From: Marivita sp046591575
Lineage (GTDB): Bacteria; Pseudomonadota; Alphaproteobacteria; Rhodobacterales; Rhodobacteraceae
Assembly (NCBI RefSeq): GCF_046591575.1
Contig: NZ_JBIQWA010000001.1
Coordinates: 434,001 to 498,000 of the forward strand
Length of the DNA: 64,000 bases
Direction of reading: 5' to 3'
In this document: positions 42,604 to 51,002 of the stretch, one piece after another
How positions within the stretch are numbered: the stretch's first letter is position 1
How the letters are laid out: each line of letters begins with the position of its first letter
Translations under genes and position numbers: made by a program
Notes under the pieces: generated by a model
The model's database searches: none
What the model saw: only the letters and a program-made list of their open reading frames with translations
What the model was told of the DNA's origin: nothing

Positions 42604-42665
42604 GGCTTGAATCCTTTTCACGAACACTATTCTACTGGCCAGATCGTCATGCAACCAGCCCACAA

Positions 42666-43742
42666 ATGAGACCCGAGATCAAAGGAATGTCAGACCTGCG
42701 TGAGCAGCCCGATCCGCACGCCCTTTTAGAGTGGTACGACCGTCATGCCCGTGACATGCCATGGCGTGTCGGACCGGCGCGTCGTGCGCGGGGGGACCGT
42801 CCTGATCCGTATCGGGTCTGGATGTCTGAAATCATGTTGCAACAAACCACAGTTGCCGCTGTAAAAAGCTATTTCGAGGCATTTACAGCGCGCTGGCCCA
42901 CGGTAAGCGATCTGGCCAAGGCCGAAGATGCTGACGTGATGGCAGCATGGGCCGGGCTTGGCTATTATGCGCGGGCCCGAAACCTTCTTAAATGCGCAAG
43001 GGTCGTTCACACCGATCACAACGGCGTGTTTCCCGATACCTATGATGCCTTGATCGCCCTGCCCGGCATTGGCCCCTATACTGCAGCGGCAATCGCCTCG
43101 ATTGCGTTCGACCGGCCCGAGACGGTTCTGGACGGGAATGTGGAACGTGTGATGGCCCGTCTTTACGATGAACACACGCCTTTGCCCGCCGCGAAACCGA
43201 TCCTGATGCAATACGCCTCTGCGCTCACGCCGCAGTCACGGCCGGGATGTTATGCGCAAGCGGTGATGGATCTAGGGGCCACGATCTGCACACCGCGCAA
43301 TCCAGCCTGCGGATTATGCCCCTGGCGACGGGCCTGTGCGGCATGGGATGTCGGGTCTGCCAAAGAGTTGCCAAAGAAAACGCCGAAAAAGCGCAAACCA
43401 ACGCGCCTTGGCATTGCCTATATCGCCCGGCGCGTGGATGGCGCATGGTTGCTTGAACAACGTCCCGACACTGGGCTTTTAGGCGGTATGCTTGGATGGC
43501 CCGGCAGCGACTGGGCTGACGCGCCTGCCGAAAACCCACCAATCCGGGCAGAGTGGCAAACGCTTCCTACAGAAGCCCGGCACACATTCACTCATTTCCA
43601 TCTTCGCCTGACCGTCAAAACCGCCTTGGTGCCAATGGATCGCACCCCCATACGCGGCCATTTTGTAGAAGCCGAGCTGTTCAATGCCGAAGATCTGCCC
43701 ACTGTGATGCGAAAAGCCTATGCTTTGACAAAAGCGGCGTGA
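42666..43742 (+). CDS. mutY: A/G-specific adenine DNA glycosylase
   Basis: Removes adenine paired with 8-oxoguanine. The helix-hairpin-helix (ALPGIGPYTAAAIASIA), catalytic aspartate region (TVLDGNVERVMARL), and iron-sulfur motif C-x6-C-x2-C-x5-C (CTPRNPACGLCPWRRAC) are intact. The C-terminal NUDIX-like domain recognises 8-oxoguanine (AWLLEQRPDTGLLGGMLGWPG, HTFTHFHLRL). Length 358 aa. The start may be seven codons further in (MSDLREQ, at 42687), where AAAGGA is nearby but closely spaced. It is divergent from the DUF721 gene. Confidence 0.95.
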   Translation: MRPEIKGMSDLREQPDPHALLEWYDRHARDMPWRVGPARRARGDRPDPYRVWMSEIMLQQTTVAAVKSYFEAFTARWPTVSDLAKAEDADVMAAWAGLGYYARARNLLKCARVVHTDHNGVFPDTYDALIALPGIGPYTAAAIASIAFDRPETVLDGNVERVMARLYDEHTPLPAAKPILMQYASALTPQSRPGCYAQAVMDLGATICTPRNPACGLCPWRRACAAWDVGSAKELPKKTPKKRKPTRLGIAYIARRVDGAWLLEQRPDTGLLGGMLGWPGSDWADAPAENPPIRAEWQTLPTEARHTFTHFHLRLTVKTALVPMDRTPIRGHFVEAELFNAEDLPTVMRKAYALTKAA

Positions 43743-43828
43743 CCGCGTCAATCGTTCGTAACGTCAGTCTTGGTGAAAACGGGGATCTGTTGATATCCTT
43801 TGACACCGACAAAGCGGGAGCAGGCTCA

Positions 43829-44971
43829 ATGACTGACAGCACTTCACCGCCAACCCCCACCCGGCTGCCATTTCGCGCGGCCTTGCCGTTCTGGCTGTCC
43901 CTGGGCATGATCCCACTGGTACTGGCCAGCGCCATGCTGGGCGGCCTATGGGTTTTGACCCCGATGCTGGCCGCCTGGGGCGTGTTCGCAACTTTGGATG
44001 CTGCGCTTGGCCTCAATACCGACGGGCTTGATCCACAAACCAAGGAAAGCGCCCTGTTCTGGCACCGGCTCATCACATTGATCTGGGCACCGCTGCAGTT
44101 TTTAATGATCTTCGGATTGATCTGGTACATTCCCAGAACCGATCATCTGGGTGGTTTGGAAATCTACTTTGTTGCGGTTGGTATGGGTGTGCTGTCCGGC
44201 AGCATCGGCATTGTCTATGCGCACGAACTCATGCACCAGAAAAACAAGACCGAACGCTGGTTAGGTGACATGCTGATGGGCATGGCCTTGTATGGGCATT
44301 TTCGGTCTGAACACCTGCTGGTGCATCATCGCTATATCGGCACCCCCCGCGATCCAGTCACGGCGCGCTACAATGAAAGCTTCTGGCGGTTCTATCCGCG
44401 TGTTCTCAAGGGGTGTCTTGTGTCCTCGTTCAAAGCTGAACGCGACATGCTGGCCCGTAAGAACCTGCCATGGTGGCACCGCACAAATCCGTTCTGGCGG
44501 TATTGGACGATACAACTGGCGTTTCTTGTTCTGGCCTTTGCCTTGGGCGGATGGCTTGGCCTGGTGATCTTTGTGGTACAAGCGCTCTCGGCGATTTTTC
44601 AGCTCGAACTTGTCAATTATGTCGAACATTACGGCCTGACGCGGAAATATCTTGGCAATGGCAAATACGAACACGTCAAGCCGCGACATAGCTGGAACGC
44701 CTCTCACGCGGCGTCGAATTGGTTCTTGATCAACTTGCAGCGCCATTCCGATCACCATTTCAAACCGGACCGGCGCTTTCCACTTTTGCAAACCTATGAC
44801 AAAGACGAGGCCCCGCAATTGCCCTATGGCTATCCTGTCATGACCTTTTTCGCGCTGTTCCCGCGCAAATGGCGGGCGATGATGAATCCGCGTGTTCAGG
44901 AATGGCGCAACACGCACTATCCCGAGATCGAGGATTGGAGCGATTACAACAAGGCCCGGCACAGAGTGTGA
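43829..44971 (+). CDS. Alkane 1-monooxygenase (membrane di-iron, AlkB type)
   Basis: Integral-membrane di-iron hydroxylase that attacks terminal methyl groups of alkanes or similar chains. All four histidine-rich motifs are present: HELMH at 132-136, EHLLVHH at 161-167, NYVEHYGLTR at 263-272 and LQRHSDHH at 303-310. Several membrane segments surround them. The protein has 380 residues, near the family norm. ATG 43829 with GGGAG upstream is chosen; longer frames overlap mutY and read poor sequence. No rubredoxin gene is next to it, but a ferredoxin/rubredoxin reductase-like gene lies 627 bases away. Its stop is inside a terminator hairpin. Confidence 0.93.
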   Translation: MTDSTSPPTPTRLPFRAALPFWLSLGMIPLVLASAMLGGLWVLTPMLAAWGVFATLDAALGLNTDGLDPQTKESALFWHRLITLIWAPLQFLMIFGLIWYIPRTDHLGGLEIYFVAVGMGVLSGSIGIVYAHELMHQKNKTERWLGDMLMGMALYGHFRSEHLLVHHRYIGTPRDPVTARYNESFWRFYPRVLKGCLVSSFKAERDMLARKNLPWWHRTNPFWRYWTIQLAFLVLAFALGGWLGLVIFVVQALSAIFQLELVNYVEHYGLTRKYLGNGKYEHVKPRHSWNASHAASNWFLINLQRHSDHHFKPDRRFPLLQTYDKDEAPQLPYGYPVMTFFALFPRKWRAMMNPRVQEWRNTHYPEIEDWSDYNKARHRV

Positions 44972-44992
44972 TCCGATACCGGGCCTAATTTT
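44952..44992 (+). terminator. Terminator spanning the stop of the alkane monooxygenase gene
   Basis: AGGCCCGG (44952-44959) pairs with CCGGGCCT (44979-44986) around a 19-base loop holding the TGA stop, then AATTTT. A small further hairpin (TTGCGT/ACGCAA) follows at 44991-45006 before the convergent peroxiredoxin gene. Confidence 0.8.
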
Positions 44993-45015
44993 GCGTTAAC
45001 ACGCAAGTGCCAGCA

Positions 45016-45504
45016 TCAAAGCTCTGCCAGCAACGCCTCGCCACCTGACACTTCGCAGACGCCGGGGTTTTCCTCGACATGCAGTTTGGTGACTTTTCCG
45101 TCCTCGACCAACATCGCATATCGCTTGGAGCGCGCGATCAGACCTGCGGGTGGCGCATCGAAATCCATACCGATGGCTTTGGTAAAGCTGCTTTCAGCAT
45201 CGCCCAACATCGTGATCCCGGCAGAAGAGGCCCCTGTCGCTTCGCCCCAGGCCTGCATCACGAACGGGTCATTGACGGACACACAGATGATTTCATCAAC
45301 GCCCTTGGCATCGAATTGATCCTTGGTGCGAATAAAGCTTGGAACATGTGCTGCGTGACATGTGGGCGTGAACGCGCCCGGCACAGCGAAAAGCACAACT
45401 TTCTTGCCTTTGGTATGCTCTGACAGGGAAACCGGTTCCGGGCCGTTGTCGCCCATTTTCACCAAATCCGCCGCTGGCAGTGTGTCACCCTCTGAGATCG
45501 CCAT
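45016..45504 (-). CDS. Peroxiredoxin (Prx5-type)
   Basis: Reduces peroxides using a thiol. The peroxidatic site is VPGAFTPTCHAAHVPSF; the family block GITMLGDAESSFTKAIGMDFD follows, and a further Cys occurs near the C-terminus (ENPGVCEVSGGEALL). Length 162 aa with start ATG 45504 after AGAGAGGGACAAG; longer frames lack a ribosome site. It lies between the alkane monooxygenase and the flavoprotein gene but on the opposite strand, so any link is only topical (oxidative load). Confidence 0.93.
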   Translation of the reverse strand: MAISEGDTLPAADLVKMGDNGPEPVSLSEHTKGKKVVLFAVPGAFTPTCHAAHVPSFIRTKDQFDAKGVDEIICVSVNDPFVMQAWGEATGASSAGITMLGDAESSFTKAIGMDFDAPPAGLIARSKRYAMLVEDGKVTKLHVEENPGVCEVSGGEALLAEL

Positions 45505-45598
45505 TGCTTGTCCCTCTCTGTTGAATTGCATTCCTGATCCTCTGCCATATAGGGTCGCGCGGAAAGAGACCAATGGCAGTCGGGAAAAAGGATCACGA

Positions 45599-46807
45599 AT
45601 GACCCACGTTGTTGTAGTCGGCGCAGGTCAAGCGGGCGCATCCGCTGTGGCCCGGTTGCGCGCCAAGGGGTTTGACGGGGACATCACCCTGATTGGTGAA
45701 GAGTCGCATCCCCCCTATCAGCGCCCGCCGCTGTCCAAAGCCTATCTTCTGGGCGAATTGGACCGGGACCGCCTGTATCTGCGTCCCGAGAGTTTTTACG
45801 ATGAAAACAACATCACCCTAAAGCTTGGCGCGCCTGTTTCGGCAATTGATCCGGCCGCAAAGACCGTCACGGTTGGTGACGAAACGCTGTCCTATGACGA
45901 TCTTGTTCTGACCACTGGATCACACCCGCGCCGGTTGCCTGCGTCCATCGGGGGGGATCTGGATGGCGTTCTGGTGGTTCGCGGTCTGGCCAATGTCGAT
46001 GCCATGGCCCCGCGTTTTGTCACCGGATCAAAGGTACTGATCGTCGGGGGCGGCTATATCGGACTGGAAGCCGCCGCCGTCGCCGCAAAGCGCGGGTTGG
46101 ATGTCACGCTGGTTGAAATGGCAGACCGCATTCTGCAACGGGTGGCCGCGCCCGAAACTTCGGCCTTTTTCAGACAGCTACACAAAACCAACGGTGTTGA
46201 CCTGCGCGAAGGGGTGGGTCTGGACCATCTTATCGGGGAAAACGGCGCGGTCACGGGCGCGGTTCTTAGCGATGGCACGTCGCTTGACGTGGATTTTGTT
46301 CTTGTCGGTGTCGGCATTGAACCGGATATGCGACTGGCCGAAGCCGCAGGGCTCAGGATTGAAAACGGCATCGCAACCGATGCGTTCGGACGCACGTCTG
46401 ACCCGCATATCTGGGCCGCTGGCGATTGCGCGTCCTTTCCCTGGAAGGACCAGCAACTGCGTCTGGAAAGCGTTGGAAACGCCATTGATCAGGCGGAATG
46501 TGTGGCCGACAATATTCTGGGTGCCGAAACACCATACCAGGCCAAACCGTGGTTTTGGTCGGATCAATACGACGTCAAATTGCAAATCGCCGGGCTGAGC
46601 ACCGGCTATGATCACGTGGTGGTGCGCACGGGCGACGGATCTGTTTCACATTGGTATTTCGACGGCGACACGCTGATTGCCATCGACGCCATGAACGACC
46701 CACGCGCGTATATGGTCGGCAAACGCCTGATCGACGCGGGCAAATCGCCGGACCCAAAGGTTGTTGGCGATCCGGACACGGACCTCAAGGCGTTGCTCAA
46801 GGCGTGA
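45599..46807 (+). CDS. FAD/NAD-dependent ferredoxin or rubredoxin reductase-like enzyme
   Basis: Two-dinucleotide-fold flavoprotein of 402 residues. FAD site GAGQAGASAVARLR at the N-terminus, PYQRPPLSKAYLLG, the NAD site VLIVGGGYIGLEAAAVA in the middle, and the second FAD motif HIWAAGDCA. The C-terminal reductase domain follows (LESVGNAIDQAECVADNILG, FWSDQYDVKLQIAG). These match reductases of Rieske oxygenase and rubredoxin/ferredoxin systems. AAAAAGGATCACGA precedes the ATG. It overlaps rsmD by four bases. A role supplying electrons to the nearby AlkB-type monooxygenase is possible but no redox carrier gene is seen. Confidence 0.92.
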   Translation: MTHVVVVGAGQAGASAVARLRAKGFDGDITLIGEESHPPYQRPPLSKAYLLGELDRDRLYLRPESFYDENNITLKLGAPVSAIDPAAKTVTVGDETLSYDDLVLTTGSHPRRLPASIGGDLDGVLVVRGLANVDAMAPRFVTGSKVLIVGGGYIGLEAAAVAAKRGLDVTLVEMADRILQRVAAPETSAFFRQLHKTNGVDLREGVGLDHLIGENGAVTGAVLSDGTSLDVDFVLVGVGIEPDMRLAEAAGLRIENGIATDAFGRTSDPHIWAAGDCASFPWKDQQLRLESVGNAIDQAECVADNILGAETPYQAKPWFWSDQYDVKLQIAGLSTGYDHVVVRTGDGSVSHWYFDGDTLIAIDAMNDPRAYMVGKRLIDAGKSPDPKVVGDPDTDLKALLKA

Positions 46808-47376
46808 GGATCATCGCAGGAACATGGCGTGGGCGGGCGTTGGCAAACGTTGGCAAGGGGGATGCAGGGGCCCATTTGCGGCCAACAAGCGACCGCGTGC
46901 GCGAAAGTCTTTTCAACATGTTGGCCGGGGGGCGTTTTGGCGATCCGTTCACCGATGCCAATGTGCTCGATCTATTTGCCGGAACCGGCGCTCTTGGATT
47001 AGAGGCTCTGTCGCGTGGCGCGCACTGGGCTGTCTTTGTCGATGACGGACGCAAAGCCGGGTCTTTGATCAAAGCCAATATCAACGCGTTGGGCTGCGAT
47101 AATTGTCGTCTTATCGCCAGAGACGCCACGCGCATTCCGCCTTGCGACACCGACCCCGCGACCTTGGTGTTCCTTGATCCACCCTACGGCAAGTCGCTCG
47201 GGGGTCGCGCGCTGTCTGCTGCTGCCAAAGGCGGGTGGCTGGCGCAAAATGCGCTGATCGTCTGGGAAGAAAGCGCACCTCAGATTGCGCCGAACGGATT
47301 CACGAGACTGGACACACGCCGCTATGGCGATACCCATGTCACCGTCATGCGCTTTGGCGAAAAGGCGGAAACATGA
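46804..47376 (+). CDS. rsmD: 16S rRNA (guanine966-N2)-methyltransferase
   Basis: SAM-dependent methyltransferase of 190 residues. VRIIAGTWRGRAL at the start, HLRPTSDRVRESLFNML, the SAM-binding motif VLDLFAGTGALGLEALSRGA, and the catalytic FLDPPYGKSLG (DPPY type) are classic for RsmD. The GTG at 46804 overlaps the previous stop, giving a four-base overlap; longer frames in the same phase extend into the reductase gene and are not used. Co-transcription with the reductase gene is likely but functionally unrelated. Confidence 0.96.
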   Translation: MRIIAGTWRGRALANVGKGDAGAHLRPTSDRVRESLFNMLAGGRFGDPFTDANVLDLFAGTGALGLEALSRGAHWAVFVDDGRKAGSLIKANINALGCDNCRLIARDATRIPPCDTDPATLVFLDPPYGKSLGGRALSAAAKGGWLAQNALIVWEESAPQIAPNGFTRLDTRRYGDTHVTVMRFGEKAET

Positions 47377-47391
47377 TAGCCTGCGCCGATA

Positions 47392-47562
47392 ATGACATAT
47401 GCACCCACGGCCCCCGGCTTTGAAGACGCTGCCGAGACATCAAGGACGGCTCCGCCCCCGCCCGTGAAAGGCGGGCCTGTGCTTTTGGCCGATTGTGTCA
47501 CGCCGATTGGAGACGAAACCCTGTTATCGTTGCTTTGGACGGCATGGCGCAACCAAGACTGA
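47392..47562 (+). CDS. Possible small protein (56 aa), uncertain
   Basis: An ATG at 47392 opens a frame of 56 codons to the TGA at 47560-47562, between rsmD and the TRAP protein gene. The product is proline-rich in the first half (TAPPPPVKGG) and ends LLSLLWTAWRNQD. Codons favour G/C in the third place as in neighbouring genes, but there is no ribosome site and no recognised domain. It may be a short real gene or chance. Confidence 0.3.
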   Translation: MTYAPTAPGFEDAAETSRTAPPPPVKGGPVLLADCVTPIGDETLLSLLWTAWRNQD

Positions 47563-47612
47563 CCTGGCAATCTGCCTGTTGCCACAAAACAGACGCAACA
47601 TAACGCGCGGAT

Positions 47613-48662
47613 CTAACGCTCAGACCCGCCATCCGCCATCCGTGTTGCTTCCACTGCCGCCTTGGCATCCTCGACCAATGCCGCCCCATCGAAGCCGCGT
47701 TTGTTCATGTCGGCGATCCACTCTTGTGTGACCTCATCGCCCAGCGCCACGATCCGCGCGGTTTGCTCTGCGCTCAGCGTTGCAATTTCATTGCCCGAAT
47801 CTTCCATCTGAATGCGCCCTTCGCGGTCTCCGGTATCATGCGCGCGCCCGGCCATGGCAGATGTTTCAAGTCCGGAATTGGCGTCGATCACAGCCTTCAG
47901 ATCCTCTGGAAGACTGTCATAGCTTTCCTTGTTCATGGCCCAGATAAAATAGAGGTTATACAGCGATTTATCCCCTGCGACATCAGTATGGCTGTCGGTC
48001 AATTCATCCAGTTTGAGAGACGGTGACATCTCCCAGGTGATGACACCCCCATCAACCACGCCCCGGCTCAGGGCTTCGGGGAACTGTGGCACCGGCAATC
48101 CAATCGGCTCGGCCCCCAGCTTGTCCAGCAGCAATGTCGCCGGACGCGACGGTCCGCGCAGCTTCAATCCCCGAAAATCCGACAAATCGACAATCGCATC
48201 GTCAATTTTGTGAATAATGCCGGGGCCATGCATATGAGCCGCAATCAGATGCACATCTGAAAAATCATCAAGCAAGTGCTGTTGCGTGAACATCCACGCG
48301 GCGCGCGACGCTTCCTCTGCGCTTTTTGTGACCATGAAAGGAAGTTCCAGCGCTTCGGCTTCCGGAAAACGACCCGGCTCATAGCTGGGAATGACCCAAC
48401 CTGCATCAATCACACCGTCTTTGATCATATCATACTGCGCCGGTGCTTTGCCGCCCAGCTGCATGAAAGGAAAGATCTCGATCTTGATCCGGCCATTGGA
48501 CTCTGCCTCGACTTTCTCAACCCATGGATCAAGAAAATACTTAGGGTTCGCCGAATTGGGCGACACGAAATGCTGAAAACGCAGTGTCACGTCCTGAGCA
48601 ACGCTGGCGGTTGCGGTCAGGCCAACTAAAGCGGTGAGAGCGGCAATTTTTAGAAATGTCAT
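47613..48662 (-). CDS. TRAP transporter solute-binding protein (DctP family)
   Basis: Periplasmic ligand-binding protein of a TRAP transporter. Signal peptide MTFLKIAALTALVGLTATASVAQD, then the DctP fold (RFQHFVSPNSANPKYFLDPWVE; GLKLRGPSRPATLLLDKLGAEPIGLPVPQFPEALSRGVVDGGV). The conserved arginine for carboxylate binding lies in LKLRGPSR. Mature ~325 residues. No DctQ/DctM membrane genes are adjacent, so it is orphaned here. ATG 48662 is preferred because a signal peptide begins there. The ligand is unknown. It is divergent from the Tat-exported metallo-hydrolase gene. Confidence 0.93.
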   Translation of the reverse strand: MTFLKIAALTALVGLTATASVAQDVTLRFQHFVSPNSANPKYFLDPWVEKVEAESNGRIKIEIFPFMQLGGKAPAQYDMIKDGVIDAGWVIPSYEPGRFPEAEALELPFMVTKSAEEASRAAWMFTQQHLLDDFSDVHLIAAHMHGPGIIHKIDDAIVDLSDFRGLKLRGPSRPATLLLDKLGAEPIGLPVPQFPEALSRGVVDGGVITWEMSPSLKLDELTDSHTDVAGDKSLYNLYFIWAMNKESYDSLPEDLKAVIDANSGLETSAMAGRAHDTGDREGRIQMEDSGNEIATLSAEQTARIVALGDEVTQEWIADMNKRGFDGAALVEDAKAAVEATRMADGGSER

Positions 48663-48922
48663 GTCCCCAGCGCCTCCTATCTGAACGTCTGGCAATACGC
48701 TGCTGCGGTGCAGCGCAGTGTTTATGTAAACGGTCATGCGCTTCGGTGCAAATGGCGCGCAACTGTGCGGCACGGAAACATCGGCATACTCCTATGATCC
48801 GGCAGGAGATTTTGGTCTTCGGAGGGACTTCAAAAGCGGTATTTCCCATGCAAATCCCAATTGCAGGCCGGGCCTTGCCTGTGGTATTCACAAATCTGAA
48901 TTTATCTCTGGGAGGAGACACC

Positions 48923-49891
48923 ATGCTGCTGCGACCCACCCGCCGCACGTTTTTGAAAACCGCCGCCGCGATGCCCACTTTTGCGCTTCCTGGCGCACAG
49001 GCCTTGGCAAATCTGGGCGGGCCCGAAACCGGCAACCCCGGCTATTTCCGCTTCACACTGGGCGATGCGAAAATGACGGTGGTGTCGGATGGCTATCTGA
49101 CGCTGCCGACAACCGGTCTGGGGGTGAATGCCGATCCAGCAGAGGTGCAAGCCTTTCTCGCGGCGCATTTCCTGCCAACCGACGAGAATAAGGCGCATAC
49201 CAACCATCTTTATATCGAAATCGGGTCCGCAAAGATCCTTGCGGATATTGGATCGGGCAATCGATTCCTAGAAACCGCCGGGCGCGCTTGGGCTAACCTG
49301 GAAGCCGCCGGTATCGACCCCATGGGCATCACCCATGTGATCATCACACACGCACATCCGGATCATATCTGGGGCATTCGCGACGATTTTGACGAAGCGA
49401 TCATTCCAGATGCGGCCTATTTCATAGGCGAGACCGAACACGCCTATTGGATGCAAGACGGGCTGGCATCACAGGTTTCGGCAGAGCTGCAACAATTCGT
49501 TGTTGGCGCGCAGAATTCGATAAATGTTGACGGGGCCGAATGGCAAATGATGCCGGATGGGTTCGAAGTTGTCCCCGGCGTTCGGGTTATCGCCACACCG
49601 GGGCATACACCGGGGCACATGGCGGTTGTTGTCGAAAGCGGAGGTCAGCAACTGATCGCATTAGGCGATTCAATGACCCACGCCTATCTCAATTTCGCAC
49701 ATCCCGACTGGTATAATGGAACTGATATGGACGGTGACCAGACGGTGGCAACGCGGACGCGTTTGCTTGATATGGCAGCAACTGATCGCATGGCGGTTCT
49801 TGGATATCACTTCCCGTTCCCCGGCGTTGGACATGTCATGCGCGAAGGAGACAGTTACAACTTTGTTCCGGCGCTCTGGCAATTTGACTAA
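48923..49891 (+). CDS. Tat-exported metallo-beta-lactamase-fold hydrolase
   Basis: A twin-arginine signal is visible (RPTRRTFLKTAAAMPTFAL), and the mature protein has the metallo-hydrolase motif THAHPDH (residues ~145-151), later HTPGH and the aspartate of ALGDSMTHAY, so zinc ligands appear complete. Length 322 aa. ATG 48923 has GGAGGAG upstream. Related proteins include quorum-quenching lactonases and periplasmic hydrolases; substrate unknown. It is divergent from the TRAP binding protein gene across 260 bases, in which only shadow frames are found. Confidence 0.9.
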   Translation: MLLRPTRRTFLKTAAAMPTFALPGAQALANLGGPETGNPGYFRFTLGDAKMTVVSDGYLTLPTTGLGVNADPAEVQAFLAAHFLPTDENKAHTNHLYIEIGSAKILADIGSGNRFLETAGRAWANLEAAGIDPMGITHVIITHAHPDHIWGIRDDFDEAIIPDAAYFIGETEHAYWMQDGLASQVSAELQQFVVGAQNSINVDGAEWQMMPDGFEVVPGVRVIATPGHTPGHMAVVVESGGQQLIALGDSMTHAYLNFAHPDWYNGTDMDGDQTVATRTRLLDMAATDRMAVLGYHFPFPGVGHVMREGDSYNFVPALWQFD

Positions 49892-49904
49892 GCCGCACAG
49901 TCGG

Positions 49905-50858
49905 TCATGACCCTGTGTCGCGCGGCGCTGCTGCGCGGCTAAGCCGGTCATTGATTGCAACCCCAAGCCCATGATGCGGAATGGGCGACACCGCGATAAC
50001 CGGATGGCCTTTGCTATCAAGACGATGAAGGTAGTCGAACAAATGCGACGCCGCCTCGACCAGATCTTCCTGCGGCGACAGGTTCAGATCACAGGCCACA
50101 TCGCCAAAGCCCAGGCGCATCTCGCCTGCGTTCCACTCTGTCGCATTCAACCGCACAGCGGCTGTCGGGGCATAATGCGACGATAACTGGCCCGGAGCTG
50201 AAATCGCTTCGGCGTTTTTGCGAATGGCAATCGGGCGACCCAGACAGTCTCTAAGCTGTTCCTCGGTGATCCCTCCCGGCCGCAGCAAGACCGGCTTGTC
50301 CGTCAGACCGACAATCGTCGATTCCACACCAACGGCGCAAGGCCCTCCGTCCAAGACGGCCTCGATCCGCCCCTCCATCCCCTGTATAACATGAGAGGCC
50401 AGCGTTGGGCTGATCTGCCCCGACCGGTTCGCGGATGGCGCGGCAATCGGCCCCCCGAATGCCGTGAAAAGCGATCGCGCCGTGGGGTGGGCTGGCATTC
50501 GAACGGCCAACGTCTCTAACCCGGCGGTGACCAGCCGGGAAATCGGGCTGGTGGGCTTTTTCGGCAAGACCAAGGTCAAAGGACCAGGCCAAAATGTCTG
50601 CGATAACAAATCTGCCTCGGCCGTCCATTTTACATGTTGTTTGACCGCATCAAGATTAGCGAAATGCACAATCAGAGGATTGAAACTGGGCCGTCCCTTG
50701 GCATCGTAAATGCGCGCTACAGCGTGATCATTGCAGGCATCCGCGCCCAAGCCGTAAACCGTCTCGGTCGGGAATGCGACAAGACCACCATCGCGCAACA
50801 CGGTCGCGGCCTGGTCATAGCCCTGCGCGGCGTCCGGCAAAATCTGCAAAGAAGACAC
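49905..50858 (-). CDS. tsaC: Threonylcarbamoyl-AMP synthase (Sua5/TsaC type)
   Basis: Makes threonylcarbamoyl-AMP for the t6A37 modification of tRNAs that read ANN codons. The YrdC domain covers ~10-205 (GGLVAFPTETVYGLGADA, YDAKGRPSFNPLIVHF, FWPGPLTLVLPKK, GPIAAPSANRSGQISPT, PVLLRPGGITEEQL), and residues ~240-317 form the C-terminal Sua5 domain (GQLSSHYAPTAAVRL). At 317 residues it is the longer Sua5 form. It is divergent from the acyl-CoA dehydrogenase gene and convergent with the metallo-hydrolase gene. Confidence 0.94.
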   Translation of the reverse strand: MSSLQILPDAAQGYDQAATVLRDGGLVAFPTETVYGLGADACNDHAVARIYDAKGRPSFNPLIVHFANLDAVKQHVKWTAEADLLSQTFWPGPLTLVLPKKPTSPISRLVTAGLETLAVRMPAHPTARSLFTAFGGPIAAPSANRSGQISPTLASHVIQGMEGRIEAVLDGGPCAVGVESTIVGLTDKPVLLRPGGITEEQLRDCLGRPIAIRKNAEAISAPGQLSSHYAPTAAVRLNATEWNAGEMRLGFGDVACDLNLSPQEDLVEAASHLFDYLHRLDSKGHPVIAVSPIPHHGLGVAINDRLSRAAAPRDTGS

Positions 50859-51002
50859 GTTGATACCTCGTGACGCCGCGTTTCAGTTGATGGCTTTGGC
50901 TGGCTTCGTCAGGATTGTGCACACCCCGAGGGCTGCTTATCGTTCTCGGATGTCATTGCCAAGCTGCCGCTTAACGTCTCAAACACCCCGAGTGATTTAT
51001 AC

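Noticed and set aside
43553..43828. N-terminal extension of the alkane monooxygenase frame
   Set aside because: It overlaps the end of mutY in another frame and reads low-complexity Ser/Arg sequence; ATG 43829 starts the real protein.
49886..49920. Imperfect hairpin (CACAG...CTGTG with inner GGTCATGACC) between the metallo-hydrolase and tsaC genes
   Set aside because: Mismatches and the lack of a T run make it too weak to call a terminator.
50915..50995. Repeated CACCCCGAG in the tsaC/acyl-CoA dehydrogenase gap
   Set aside because: Two 9-base direct copies about 65 bases apart are too short and too few to call a regulatory array.
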